Shown: positions 25,163 through 32,973 of the stretch, in pieces
Position numbering within the stretch: the stretch's first letter is position 1
Layout: every line of letters starts with the position of its first letter
Program-made: the position numbers and the translations under genes
The notes under the pieces: model-generated
Database searches by the model: none
Told to the model about the DNA's origin: nothing
What the model saw: only the letters and a program-made list of their open reading frames with translations
Origin: CAYJIX01 sp964370375
Lineage (GTDB): Bacteria > Desulfobacterota > Desulfovibrionia > Desulfovibrionales > Desulfovibrionaceae
Assembly: GCA_964370375.1 (NCBI GenBank)
Contig: CAYJIX010000011.1
Location: 1 to 47,147, forward strand
DNA: 47,147 nt
Reading direction: 5' to 3'

Positions 25163-26179
25163 ATGCTTGCTAAGTCAATAGTAAATCGTGAAATGGTAAC
25201 ATCCCTTGCAGGAAACGAAGTGCTGGTTATTGGCGACCTTATGCTTGATTCCTATTTGATAGGTGATGCTGAACGTTTGTCGCCAGAGGCTCCTGTGCCT
25301 GTAGTTGCTGTCACTGAGGAAAAATATTGCCTTGGCGGTGCAGGGAACGTTGCGCGTAATGTGGCTGCCCTTGGGGGCAAGGTTACCCTGATCGGATTGA
25401 CCGGTAAAGACACATCGGGCCAAAATATGGCTCGATTGCTACATGAAGACGGGATTATAGCAAGCCTTGTAGAGAGTACTACCAGGCCCACCACCGTGAA
25501 AAGCCGTGTAATGGCAAGGCATCAACAAATTCTGCGTTTAGATTATGAGGACACTCGCCCGTTACAAGATGCTGAATTTTACAGCTTGATTGAGCAAATC
25601 AAAACGCACATTGTTGGAAAACGAGTTATCATTGTTTCAGATTACAACAAGGGGCTTGTTTCTGTTTCGTTTATGAAATCATTGCAAAAACTGCAACAAA
25701 CGCATGCGCCCAATGCCCATATTCTTGTGGATCCAAAACCTCATAATGTGCATGCATATGAAGGTGTTAGCCTGTTAACTCCCAATACGAAAGAAACAGG
25801 AGAAGCAGCCGTTTTGCCTGTGCGCACAAAAGAAGAAATCCTTATTGCAGGGCGGCGTCTTTTGGATTTAGCATCCTGCAAGCACTTATTGACAACTCTT
25901 GGGCATGAAGGCATGGCGCTTTTTCTAAGCAAAGATGAAGTTTGGCATATTCCAACCATGGCGCAAAGTGTTTTTGACGTGACTGGGGCAGGGGATACGG
26001 TCATTGCGACATTAGGTCTGGCTTTGGCCGCAGGGTATGAGCATTTACCCTCATGCACCCTTGCAAATTATGCTGCCGGCTTGGTCGTTGCGCAAGTAGG
26101 AGCAGGCGTTGCTACTCCTGATGGGCTTATTCAGGCTATTGAAACGCTTCCAACGCCAACTATTTCCAGATGGTGCTAG
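25163..26179 (+). CDS. hldA: D-glycero-beta-D-manno-heptose-7-phosphate kinase (HldA / RfaE domain I)
   Basis: This PfkB-fold sugar kinase makes heptose-1,7-bisphosphate for ADP-heptose, the building block of the lipopolysaccharide inner core. The 338 residues match domain I of HldE: VIGDLMLDSYLIGDAERLSPEAPVP at the start, GGAGNVARNVAALGG, SDYNKGLVS, DPKPHN and the ATP/anion-hole motif DVTGAGDTVIA near residue 275. The nucleotidyltransferase domain found in the ~477-residue E. coli fusion is absent, so this is the split form and a separate HldC is expected elsewhere. It follows parB by 99 bases. The glycosyltransferases at 30.5 and 31.8 kb fit the same envelope theme. Confidence 0.92.
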   Translation: MLAKSIVNREMVTSLAGNEVLVIGDLMLDSYLIGDAERLSPEAPVPVVAVTEEKYCLGGAGNVARNVAALGGKVTLIGLTGKDTSGQNMARLLHEDGIIASLVESTTRPTTVKSRVMARHQQILRLDYEDTRPLQDAEFYSLIEQIKTHIVGKRVIIVSDYNKGLVSVSFMKSLQKLQQTHAPNAHILVDPKPHNVHAYEGVSLLTPNTKETGEAAVLPVRTKEEILIAGRRLLDLASCKHLLTTLGHEGMALFLSKDEVWHIPTMAQSVFDVTGAGDTVIATLGLALAAGYEHLPSCTLANYAAGLVVAQVGAGVATPDGLIQAIETLPTPTISRWC

Positions 26180-26276
26180 AATTAGCTAACTACTTATATA
26201 ATAGAATGTGCGCCGTGCCAGCCTATACAAATGAGGTAGGGTGCAAAAAGATGTGCAACAGACAGGAGATCCTGAC

Positions 26277-26507
26277 ATGAAGTATTTAATTTTAGAAGAT
26301 TTTTCCGGCAATCCCGTACCTTTTATTTTTCCTGAAAGGGTTGATCATGCTGATATGCGCGACCAATTGCCTTATGGGCGCGTCATATCTGCAGGGTTTG
26401 TGGTGCTGGAAGGGAGCGCTTTTAAATGTTATGGTGGATCTGCTGAGCTTGGAGTGCAAGCACGGGATGACGATAGTGCCTTTTTGCAAACTGCTTTACA
26501 AAACTAG
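26277..26507 (+). CDS. Small hypothetical protein
   Basis: This 76-residue protein was not recognised. The start at 26277 is supported by AGGAGA upstream; the frame opens earlier at 26241 without a site. The sequence is acidic and soluble, with LILEDFSGNPVPFIFPERVDH at the start and the segment GRVISAGFVVLEGSAFKCYGGS, which looks like a compact beta-rich fold. No metal motif or membrane segment is visible. It is followed after 33 bases by the HD protein gene on the same strand, so the two probably share a transcript and perhaps a function. Its ribosome site and composition argue that it is a real gene. Confidence 0.7.
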   Translation: MKYLILEDFSGNPVPFIFPERVDHADMRDQLPYGRVISAGFVVLEGSAFKCYGGSAELGVQARDDDSAFLQTALQN

Positions 26508-26540
26508 CCGTTACAAACCTAGCAACCTGGATATGCGATA

Positions 26541-27104
26541 ATGAGCATGCTAGACAGAAATACAGCATTTGAGCTGTTAGAGGCATCTGCTCCCGGGCAG
26601 TACCTTATGCAGCATGCGCTTGCAACAGAGGCTGTCATGCGTTCTGTAGCAGAGCATTTAGGACAAGACCAAGATCTTTGGGGCATTACAGGCTTGCTCC
26701 ATGACTATGATTATCCACAAACACAAGCTTCACCGCAAGAGCATGGACGAAAAACTGCAATAATGCTTGATGGTAAGCTACCAGTTGAAGCTTTAGAAGC
26801 CATAATAGCCCATAATGGACCATGTAATGGATCTGCTCCAAAAACCATATTTGACTTTGCGCTTCGCTGCAGCGAAACTGTGACAGGCCTTGTGATTGCT
26901 GCAGCCCTTGTGCGTCCGACAGGTATTGACGGCATGGAAAGTAAAAGCCTTAAGAAAAAGATGAAAGACAAGGCCTTTGCAGCTAATGTCAACCGAGAAA
27001 TCATTAAGGAATGTACACAGATAGATATGGAGCTTGACACATTTTTAACGGTTGCTATAAAGGCTTTGACGCCGCATGCAAGCCTTTTAGGTGTTCAAAA
27101 ATAG
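26541..27104 (+). CDS. HD domain phosphohydrolase-like protein
   Basis: This 187-residue cytoplasmic protein has a compact HD domain: QHALATEAVMRSVAEHL gives the first histidine, ITGLLHDYDYP the HD pair (about residues 54-55), and AIIAHNGP a further histidine. The C-terminal part (LKKKMKDKAFAANVNREII) resembles HDIG-type hydrolases annotated as tRNA- or nucleotide-phosphate-processing proteins. The substrate is unknown. It is one of three HD-domain proteins in the window and is different in type from the two in the ppx cluster. It lies after a small unknown gene and 215 bases before ridA. Confidence 0.82.
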   Translation: MSMLDRNTAFELLEASAPGQYLMQHALATEAVMRSVAEHLGQDQDLWGITGLLHDYDYPQTQASPQEHGRKTAIMLDGKLPVEALEAIIAHNGPCNGSAPKTIFDFALRCSETVTGLVIAAALVRPTGIDGMESKSLKKKMKDKAFAANVNREIIKECTQIDMELDTFLTVAIKALTPHASLLGVQK

Positions 27105-27319
27105 CTGTTGTTCAGCTGTGATAGTAAGAAGGGCATGTTTTGGCTAAAAGCCTAGCCTCCAATGAAAGGCATTACGTTCAAGCTGACGCTATTGTGCCAT
27201 TGAGCGTTTTTACAATCAGCTTTGCTATCAAGTTGATGAAAAGTAAAAGATTCTTACGTCGCTTTAAAAATAGAATATATAAAAATACAACGCTTTAACC
27301 CGTTCTCAAGGAGGACAAC

Positions 27320-27697
27320 ATGCTTAAACCCATTGAAACCGCAAAAGCACCCGGAGCCATTGGTCCTTATTCACAAGGTATCAATTACAGCAATCTTGTA
27401 TTCACATCCGGTCAGCTTCCAATGGATCCTGAAACCAAAACCATGCCTGACGATATTGCCGAGCAAGCAAGGTTATCCCTTAGCAATGTCAAAGCCATTC
27501 TTGAAGCCGGCGGCGCCGGAATGGACACAGTGCTTAAAGTGACAGTGTTTTTGACAGACATGGCTGATTTTGCCGCAGTAAATGAAGTGTACAAAACATT
27601 CTTTAGCAGCCCATTCCCTGCACGTAGCTGTTTTGCTGTGGCGGCTTTGCCTCTTGGCGCGCGCGTTGAAATTGAAGCCATTGCCGCAAAAAAATAA
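27320..27697 (+). CDS. ridA: RidA family reactive-intermediate deaminase
   Basis: RidA hydrolyses reactive enamine/imine intermediates released by PLP enzymes such as threonine or serine dehydratases, protecting other PLP enzymes. The 125-residue length is typical. Visible signatures are PGAIGPYSQGI near the N-terminus, VFTSGQLPMDPETK, and PARSCFAVAALPLGARVEIEAIA at the end, where the conserved arginine of PARS and the final glutamate line the active site. AAGGAGG gives a strong ribosome site. A terminator follows at 27727, so it is probably a monocistronic gene. Identity is firm. Confidence 0.96.
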   Translation: MLKPIETAKAPGAIGPYSQGINYSNLVFTSGQLPMDPETKTMPDDIAEQARLSLSNVKAILEAGGAGMDTVLKVTVFLTDMADFAAVNEVYKTFFSSPFPARSCFAVAALPLGARVEIEAIAAKK

Positions 27698-27726
27698 TCA
27701 AGTTTATTGACGAAAGATTTGAATAC

Positions 27727-27753
27727 AGGGGCTGCTCAAGCCCCTTTATTTTT
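27727..27753 (+). terminator. Rho-independent terminator after ridA
   Basis: AGGGGC (27727-27732) pairs with GCCCCT (27740-27745) across a 7-base loop and is followed by a T-rich tract (TTATTTTT). Confidence 0.85.
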
Positions 27754-27952
27754 AGCATCAACAAAATAAATTCAGAAACAGACGGCTGTTTTGTAAAAAA
27801 ATGTTTAGTATCTTTTGCTAATATCGTTAAGGTCTTTGCTTTTGCATTGTCTTAAGGTGCTTCTTGGTCTATCATGTACATAAATAACTAATGCAACGAT
27901 TGTAGTGTATCGTGTAATCGGATTGGCTGTATCAACACAAGGTTGGTGAATT

Positions 27953-29482
27953 ATGATGATTCGTCTTTCATGTGGCGCCGTACAGGGTGTTGATGCTTTT
28001 CGCGTGGAACTTGAAGTTGAGTTGGTACGCCAAGGTCTGCCCGCTTTTGTCATGGTTGGCCTTGCTGAGGGCGCTGTTCGTGAGTCAAAGGAGCGTGTTT
28101 TTTCTGCACTGCGTTCAAGCGGCTTTAAAATTCCTCCTTCAAGAATCACAGTAAATTTAGCACCTGCCGATAGGCGCAAAGCCGGCAGCGGATTTGATTT
28201 ACCCCTAGCAATCGCGCTTATTGCGGCAGCTGAACTTATCCCTGCTGAATGTGTTCGAGATTGGTTCATGGCTGGCGAATTATCACTTGGAGGTGAGATT
28301 CGGCCTGTGCCCGGCGTTTTGCCTTTGGCCTTGCTTGCGCGAAACATGGGAGGCAAAGGCACCATAACAGGCATTGACAATGCGCCAGAAGCTGCACTTG
28401 TCGAAGGTTTGCCTGCGTATGGGCCGCGCAATTTAAGCGAAGCTGTGGCGCATCTTACCGGTGAAAAGGTGCTAGAGCCTATTTCTGCTGCCAATTCTGC
28501 TCGTAGCGTTGAACATGATCTGGACTTTGCCGATGTGAAAGGGCAGGATTTTGCCAAACGAGCCATTGAAATAGCAGCGGCTGGCGGTCATAATATTTTG
28601 TTTATAGGCCCCCCGGGAAGCGGAAAAACAATGCTTGCCCAGCGTATCCCTACGGTGCTTCCGCCGCTATCCTTTGAAGAAGCCTTGGAATCAACTAAAA
28701 TTTATAGCGTTGCAGGCATGTTTTCAGGCGAGCTGTTGCGCTCTAGGCCCTTTCGATCCCCACACCACACTGTCTCAGAAGTGGCTTTGGTCGGCGGCGG
28801 TGCGTTTCCACGCCCTGGAGAGGTTTCGCTAGCGCATTGTGGCGTGCTTTTTCTTGATGAGCTGCCTGAATTTGGCAAAACAACTTTAGAAGTTTTACGC
28901 CAACCACTTGAAGATGGCGTGATCACAGTTTCGCGCGCTGCTCAGGCGGTGACTTTTCCTGCCAATTGCATGCTTGTGGCAGCCATGAATCCATGTCCTT
29001 GTGGGTATAGCAATGATCATAGCAAACGCTGCGTGTGCAGTCCTTTGCAAGTGCAAAAATATCAAGCCCGCATTTCTGGGCCACTTATGGATCGCATAGA
29101 CTTGCACGTGGAGGTTCCTCCGGTTCCATATGAGCATTTACGCGCAGGAAGAGCGGTTGAAACGTCAAAAAGCATAGCCGAACGAGTGTTTGCAGCAAGG
29201 GCTATACAAAAAAAGCGATTTGATAAAAATAATTCACTCAATAAATACCCTGTGAATGCAGGTCTTTCAGGTAAACGCCTCGAAGATTTTTGTGCACTTG
29301 ATGACAAGGGGCATGATTTTTTGAGAAACGCTGTACAGTCATTAGGTTTATCTGCAAGGGCTTATACAAGGATTTTACGTATCAGCCGAACCATTGCAGA
29401 CCTTGAACAAGCAGAATCCATTACCGTAAATCATTTGGCTGAAGCCATTGGTTTTCGCGCATTGGATCGAAAGCTTTTTTAG
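27953..29482 (+). CDS. comM: YifB/ComM family Mg-chelatase-like AAA+ ATPase
   Basis: This 509-residue protein belongs to the YifB/ComM family. ComM is a hexameric helicase that promotes branch migration during natural transformation; other members are of uncertain role. The N-terminal domain shows LPAFVMVGLAEGAVRESKERV and ITVNLAPADRRKAGSGFDLPLA. The AAA+ core has Walker A GPPGSGKTM (about residue 223), LFLDELPEF as Walker B, and MNPCPCGY with a zinc-like Cys cluster. The C-terminal lid ends SARAYTRILRISRTIADLE. Length is standard. No competence gene is adjacent, so a role in transformation is inferred only from family. Confidence 0.93.
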   Translation: MMIRLSCGAVQGVDAFRVELEVELVRQGLPAFVMVGLAEGAVRESKERVFSALRSSGFKIPPSRITVNLAPADRRKAGSGFDLPLAIALIAAAELIPAECVRDWFMAGELSLGGEIRPVPGVLPLALLARNMGGKGTITGIDNAPEAALVEGLPAYGPRNLSEAVAHLTGEKVLEPISAANSARSVEHDLDFADVKGQDFAKRAIEIAAAGGHNILFIGPPGSGKTMLAQRIPTVLPPLSFEEALESTKIYSVAGMFSGELLRSRPFRSPHHTVSEVALVGGGAFPRPGEVSLAHCGVLFLDELPEFGKTTLEVLRQPLEDGVITVSRAAQAVTFPANCMLVAAMNPCPCGYSNDHSKRCVCSPLQVQKYQARISGPLMDRIDLHVEVPPVPYEHLRAGRAVETSKSIAERVFAARAIQKKRFDKNNSLNKYPVNAGLSGKRLEDFCALDDKGHDFLRNAVQSLGLSARAYTRILRISRTIADLEQAESITVNHLAEAIGFRALDRKLF

Positions 29483-29518
29483 GCAGTACTCAATTTAAAG
29501 TGCCACTAACAAGATGAT

Positions 29519-30478
29519 ATGTTAATGCTTTTTGGGTGTGATATGGATAAAACAATTCTTTCACGTGCTCAAGGATGCTTGCTTGGTCAACTAGCAGGCG
29601 ATTCTTTAGGGAGCCTTGTGGAGTTTAAAACTCCAGAGGAAATACTGCAATTGTATCCTCAGGGCGTTCAAGAACTTGCAGATGGTGGCACATGGAACCT
29701 GCTTGCAGGGCAACCCACAGACGATTCAGAAATGGCGCTTTTACTTGCAAGGTTATTGGTTAAAGAAGGAAGATATGACGCCAAACTTGCCATTGATGCC
29801 TACAGCTATTGGCTAAGCACGGCTCCTTTTGATTGCGGTATGACAATTCTTAAGGCTTTGCACGGTTCACCAAACAATGCAAGCCAAGCCAACGGCGCCT
29901 TGATGCGCATAAGTCCGCTTGGCATTTTTGGGGCAAAGCATGAGCTAGAGCAAGTGCGAGAATGGGCTATACAGGACGCTTACCTGACACATACTCATCC
30001 CATCTGCCAGCAAGCAAACGTGTTTTTTGCCATGGGCATTGCCCATGCCATTGCCACAGGATGCTCGGCAACAACTTTGTATGAAACCATAGCGCGATGG
30101 GCGAACGAATTGCCAACAGATTGCAGGATTAAAGACTGCATAAAGGATGCTGTAGTATCTCCACCAAAGGATTATATTAGCCATCAAGGTTGGGTTTTGA
30201 TTGCCTTTCACAACGCCCTATACCAACTTTTGCATGCAAAAACGTGCGCTGATGGCATAAAGAATACAGTCATGCAGGGCGGTGACACCGATACCAATGC
30301 AGCAATTTGTGGCGCGTTACTCGGTGCGGTCTATGGGATAGAGGCTATTCCATCACAGTGGTCAGATGCTGTGCTCAATTGCAGGGCTGATGAACGAAAC
30401 GCAAAAGTGCATCGTCCACGGCCCAAATGCTTTTGGCCTATTGATGCGCTCACGCTTGCAGAACAGCTTGTATGCTGA
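29519..30478 (+). CDS. ADP-ribosylglycohydrolase (DraG) family protein
   Basis: This 319-residue protein has the all-helical fold that removes ADP-ribose from proteins, nucleic acids or small molecules using two magnesium ions. The metal motifs are clear: GCLLGQLAGDSLGSLVEFK near the N-terminus, PTDDSEMALLLARLL (about residues 66-80) and QGGDTDTNAAICGALLGAVYG near residue 255. NGALMRISPLG is also typical. Several in-frame ATGs (29519, 29525, 29543) lack good ribosome sites, so the exact start is open. There is no nitrogenase or DraT gene here, so the target is unknown. It lies 36 bases after comM on the same strand. Confidence 0.88.
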   Translation: MLMLFGCDMDKTILSRAQGCLLGQLAGDSLGSLVEFKTPEEILQLYPQGVQELADGGTWNLLAGQPTDDSEMALLLARLLVKEGRYDAKLAIDAYSYWLSTAPFDCGMTILKALHGSPNNASQANGALMRISPLGIFGAKHELEQVREWAIQDAYLTHTHPICQQANVFFAMGIAHAIATGCSATTLYETIARWANELPTDCRIKDCIKDAVVSPPKDYISHQGWVLIAFHNALYQLLHAKTCADGIKNTVMQGGDTDTNAAICGALLGAVYGIEAIPSQWSDAVLNCRADERNAKVHRPRPKCFWPIDALTLAEQLVC

Positions 30479-30511
30479 TGTGTAACATGCCGCAATGTTA
30501 TGGTTGTTTCG

Positions 30512-31621
30512 TTAAAATTCAAGAAACTGACTCACCGTATGCCAGACTGCTTCTACAGAAATATCAGTCATACAGCGGTGATGCCCTTTGGGGCAGGCTT
30601 TGTGACCATGCAAGCCACAAGGACGACATGCAAGAGGCACCTCATGCACAATAGATTTTTGGCCTCTTGGAAAAAAGCCCAATTCACGAACTGTTGGGCC
30701 AAATAAAGCACAAACAGGTGTGCCTTGAGCCCAAGCCATATGCATGGGACCTGAATCGTTACTCACATACACGTTGAGGTAGCGTAAAAAGGCAGCGAGC
30801 TGGGGCAGGGACAGCGATCCTGATGCGTCATAGACGAGCGCTTTTGGAAGGCTTTTTTCTCCACGTACATGCTCTGGTTTTACAGATACAACATCAACGC
30901 CTGCGCGTTGAATGATTTCTTGCACGCGCTTTTCTTCTGCAGGGCCGGCAAAAAGGATTGCTTGAGCGCCAAAGTTCACAGCTCGTTGTAAAATAGTGGC
31001 ATAGCCTTGTGCAGTCCAACATTTTGTGGCCCAAGTTGAACCTGGATGCAGCCCAATGACTGGGGCGTGAATATTGTTTTTCCAAAAAAAGCTTGCTTCA
31101 GCTAAGGGGCCATCTGCTACCTGAAGATTTGGCCAGTGCATAGCTGGGTCATCAACAATATTTTTGGGACAGATGGGCCGTGCCAATTCTAAAAGCCTGT
31201 CGATTTCATCAAGCTCATTAAACCGACGCGGTACAGTATGCGTATAGGGCATGCTCAGCATCGCTACTATATGTTGCGTAAGAGTATCTGATGTATACCC
31301 AATTCGCATGGTTGCCTTGCTTGCGCGCGCAAGAAAGGCTGAACGTGGACTTTGGTGAGCAGAAACAAAAAGGTCGTATTTGCGTTCAGCAAGACGCCGT
31401 CCCATCCGCATGTATCCGCCAACCCCCTTGTCCTTTCCGTGTTTGGCAAAAGCTATAACGTGGCTAATCTCTTCTTGTGAGGCATAAAGGCTCTCAACAC
31501 CTTGGCGCACATAAAAATCAATCTCTGCACGTGGGAACGTAGTACGCAGTATGCGAAGAAGGGGCAGGGTCAGTACGGTATCCCCCAAGAAGGCAGTATT
31601 CCAAATGGCAATGCGTTGCAT
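30512..31621 (-). CDS. Glycosyltransferase family 9, heptosyltransferase-like (WaaF/WaaC type)
   Basis: This enzyme of 369 residues from the ATG at 31621 probably adds heptose to the lipopolysaccharide core from ADP-heptose. It begins RIAIWNTAFLGDTVLTLPLL, the family's first strand and loop, and has GLHPGSTWATKCWTAQ and the nucleotide-sugar site SNDSGPMHMAWAQGTPVCALFGPT. The frame opens at a TTG (31636), but 31621 has AAGG upstream and matches family starts. It converges with the DraG-family gene 33 bases away. The presence of hldA 5 kb away supports a heptose role. Which core position it modifies is unknown. Confidence 0.9.
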   Translation of the reverse strand: MQRIAIWNTAFLGDTVLTLPLLRILRTTFPRAEIDFYVRQGVESLYASQEEISHVIAFAKHGKDKGVGGYMRMGRRLAERKYDLFVSAHQSPRSAFLARASKATMRIGYTSDTLTQHIVAMLSMPYTHTVPRRFNELDEIDRLLELARPICPKNIVDDPAMHWPNLQVADGPLAEASFFWKNNIHAPVIGLHPGSTWATKCWTAQGYATILQRAVNFGAQAILFAGPAEEKRVQEIIQRAGVDVVSVKPEHVRGEKSLPKALVYDASGSLSLPQLAAFLRYLNVYVSNDSGPMHMAWAQGTPVCALFGPTVRELGFFPRGQKSIVHEVPLACRPCGLHGHKACPKGHHRCMTDISVEAVWHTVSQFLEF

Positions 31622-31775
31622 GGTAACCTTGTGCAATGTTTATGTTATGCGATGATTTTTTGATATATGTCATGGTAAAGCTGAGAAAAAGACTAAACAA
31701 TACAAGCTATGTAATGCTTATCACCGCATGGATTTTCTTCTTTGAGCGAATTGCTCCTTGTTGCGATAGTAATTG

Positions 31776-32867
31776 CTATGCCTGTTCATTTGTTGATACT
31801 GCTTGATCCTTTTGAGCGCTTTTAATGATACTAAAAAGTTGCTGTGCCATGTGGGGTGTAGTGTATTGTTGCAGAGCTGTAAAACCGTTGGTCACGAGCT
31901 GGTCGCGTAAATTGCTATCTTGGATGCAGCGCAACATAGCTGCTGCCAAGGTTACAGGATTATCGGCTGCTACTAGCAAGCCATTATCCTTATTGTGTAA
32001 TAATTCAGCAAACACGCCAACAGAAGAGGCGATAACCGGAACGCCTGAACACCAAGCTTCTTTAAGGATAAGGTTTGTACTTATACTTACGGTATCAGGT
32101 GCCACAAGAGCATCGGCGAGGCTGAGTTGTTCTTTATGGTTCTGCTGTCCAAGGCAGGCAAGCCTATGAGCAACGCCAAGCTCTTGAGCTCTTTTCAGAA
32201 GCTGTTCAAACAAAGGGCCTGTGCCCACAACGCGCACTTCCCAAGGCGGCAAATCCTCCATATCTTGCAAAAGCGCCATGGCTTCAAAAAGCTGCGTGTG
32301 TCCGCGTCCTTCCTGCAATTGGCTTATATTGATAAACACAAAACGCCCGTCATTGCGTGCTTTTTTACGTATGCAAGTATCATTGGGCAGGGCTAAATCT
32401 ACAGTATGTACGGGCTTGCCCTGCAATTGTGCTTCAAGCCGTGTTGCAAGTTCCTTTGTGGCACAAACAATGGCATCAGCCTTACAATAATAGGTTTTTT
32501 CCTTTGAAGAAAGCTCCGCTTGGTCTGCCCAATGTAAAAGAGTGTGACTTATATGGGGATTATGCTTCATGAGCCAGCTTGCAAGCGCAACGTTTGTTTT
32601 TTGTGAAACAATACCTTGTGCATCACGAGCAAGTTTTTTTATGCCCATAGCCACAAACGGATTGAATACATTGAAGCTGCTAAATCGGTGCACGGGCACG
32701 TGCAACGCCTCAACGCAATCCGCCAGCGCGCTGCCTGTTCGGCAAACAAGATGCGGCTCAATCGTTTTGTCTTTAACCCATTCGCCTATCATTTGGAGCA
32801 AGCGATCTTGGTCTTGGGACATTTCAAGGGCATCATCAAGCAATAATATCTTCATAGGTGAACTCAT
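31776..32867 (-). CDS. Glycosyltransferase family 4
   Basis: This 363-residue GT-B glycosyltransferase has a degenerate N-terminal half (MKILLLDDALEMSQ) and a clear nucleotide-sugar half: FVFINISQLQEGRGHTQLFEA, VVGTGPLFEQLLKRA, LACLGQQNHKEQLSLADALV and the EAWCSGVPVIAS motif with the conserved glutamate. There is no strong ribosome site at 32867, and a second ATG lies 12 bases in. It lies directly after selB on the same strand and before the heptosyltransferase gene, and probably acts in lipopolysaccharide or other surface glycan synthesis. Donor and acceptor are unknown. Confidence 0.85.
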   Translation of the reverse strand: MSSPMKILLLDDALEMSQDQDRLLQMIGEWVKDKTIEPHLVCRTGSALADCVEALHVPVHRFSSFNVFNPFVAMGIKKLARDAQGIVSQKTNVALASWLMKHNPHISHTLLHWADQAELSSKEKTYYCKADAIVCATKELATRLEAQLQGKPVHTVDLALPNDTCIRKKARNDGRFVFINISQLQEGRGHTQLFEAMALLQDMEDLPPWEVRVVGTGPLFEQLLKRAQELGVAHRLACLGQQNHKEQLSLADALVAPDTVSISTNLILKEAWCSGVPVIASSVGVFAELLHNKDNGLLVAADNPVTLAAAMLRCIQDSNLRDQLVTNGFTALQQYTTPHMAQQLFSIIKSAQKDQAVSTNEQA

Positions 32868-32973
32868 CGTAAAAAAATTCCTGAGTGCGAAAAAAACATG
32901 GAAGCAAAATATGTATGGAAAAAACCGTCAATGCAAGGGCGGTATAAGCTATGTGCATATAAAGATGGATTTT

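Noticed and set aside
29557..29572. Third parS candidate (TTTCACGTG) inside the DraG-family gene
   Set aside because: Only the left half and centre match; the right half (CTCAAG) breaks the palindrome.
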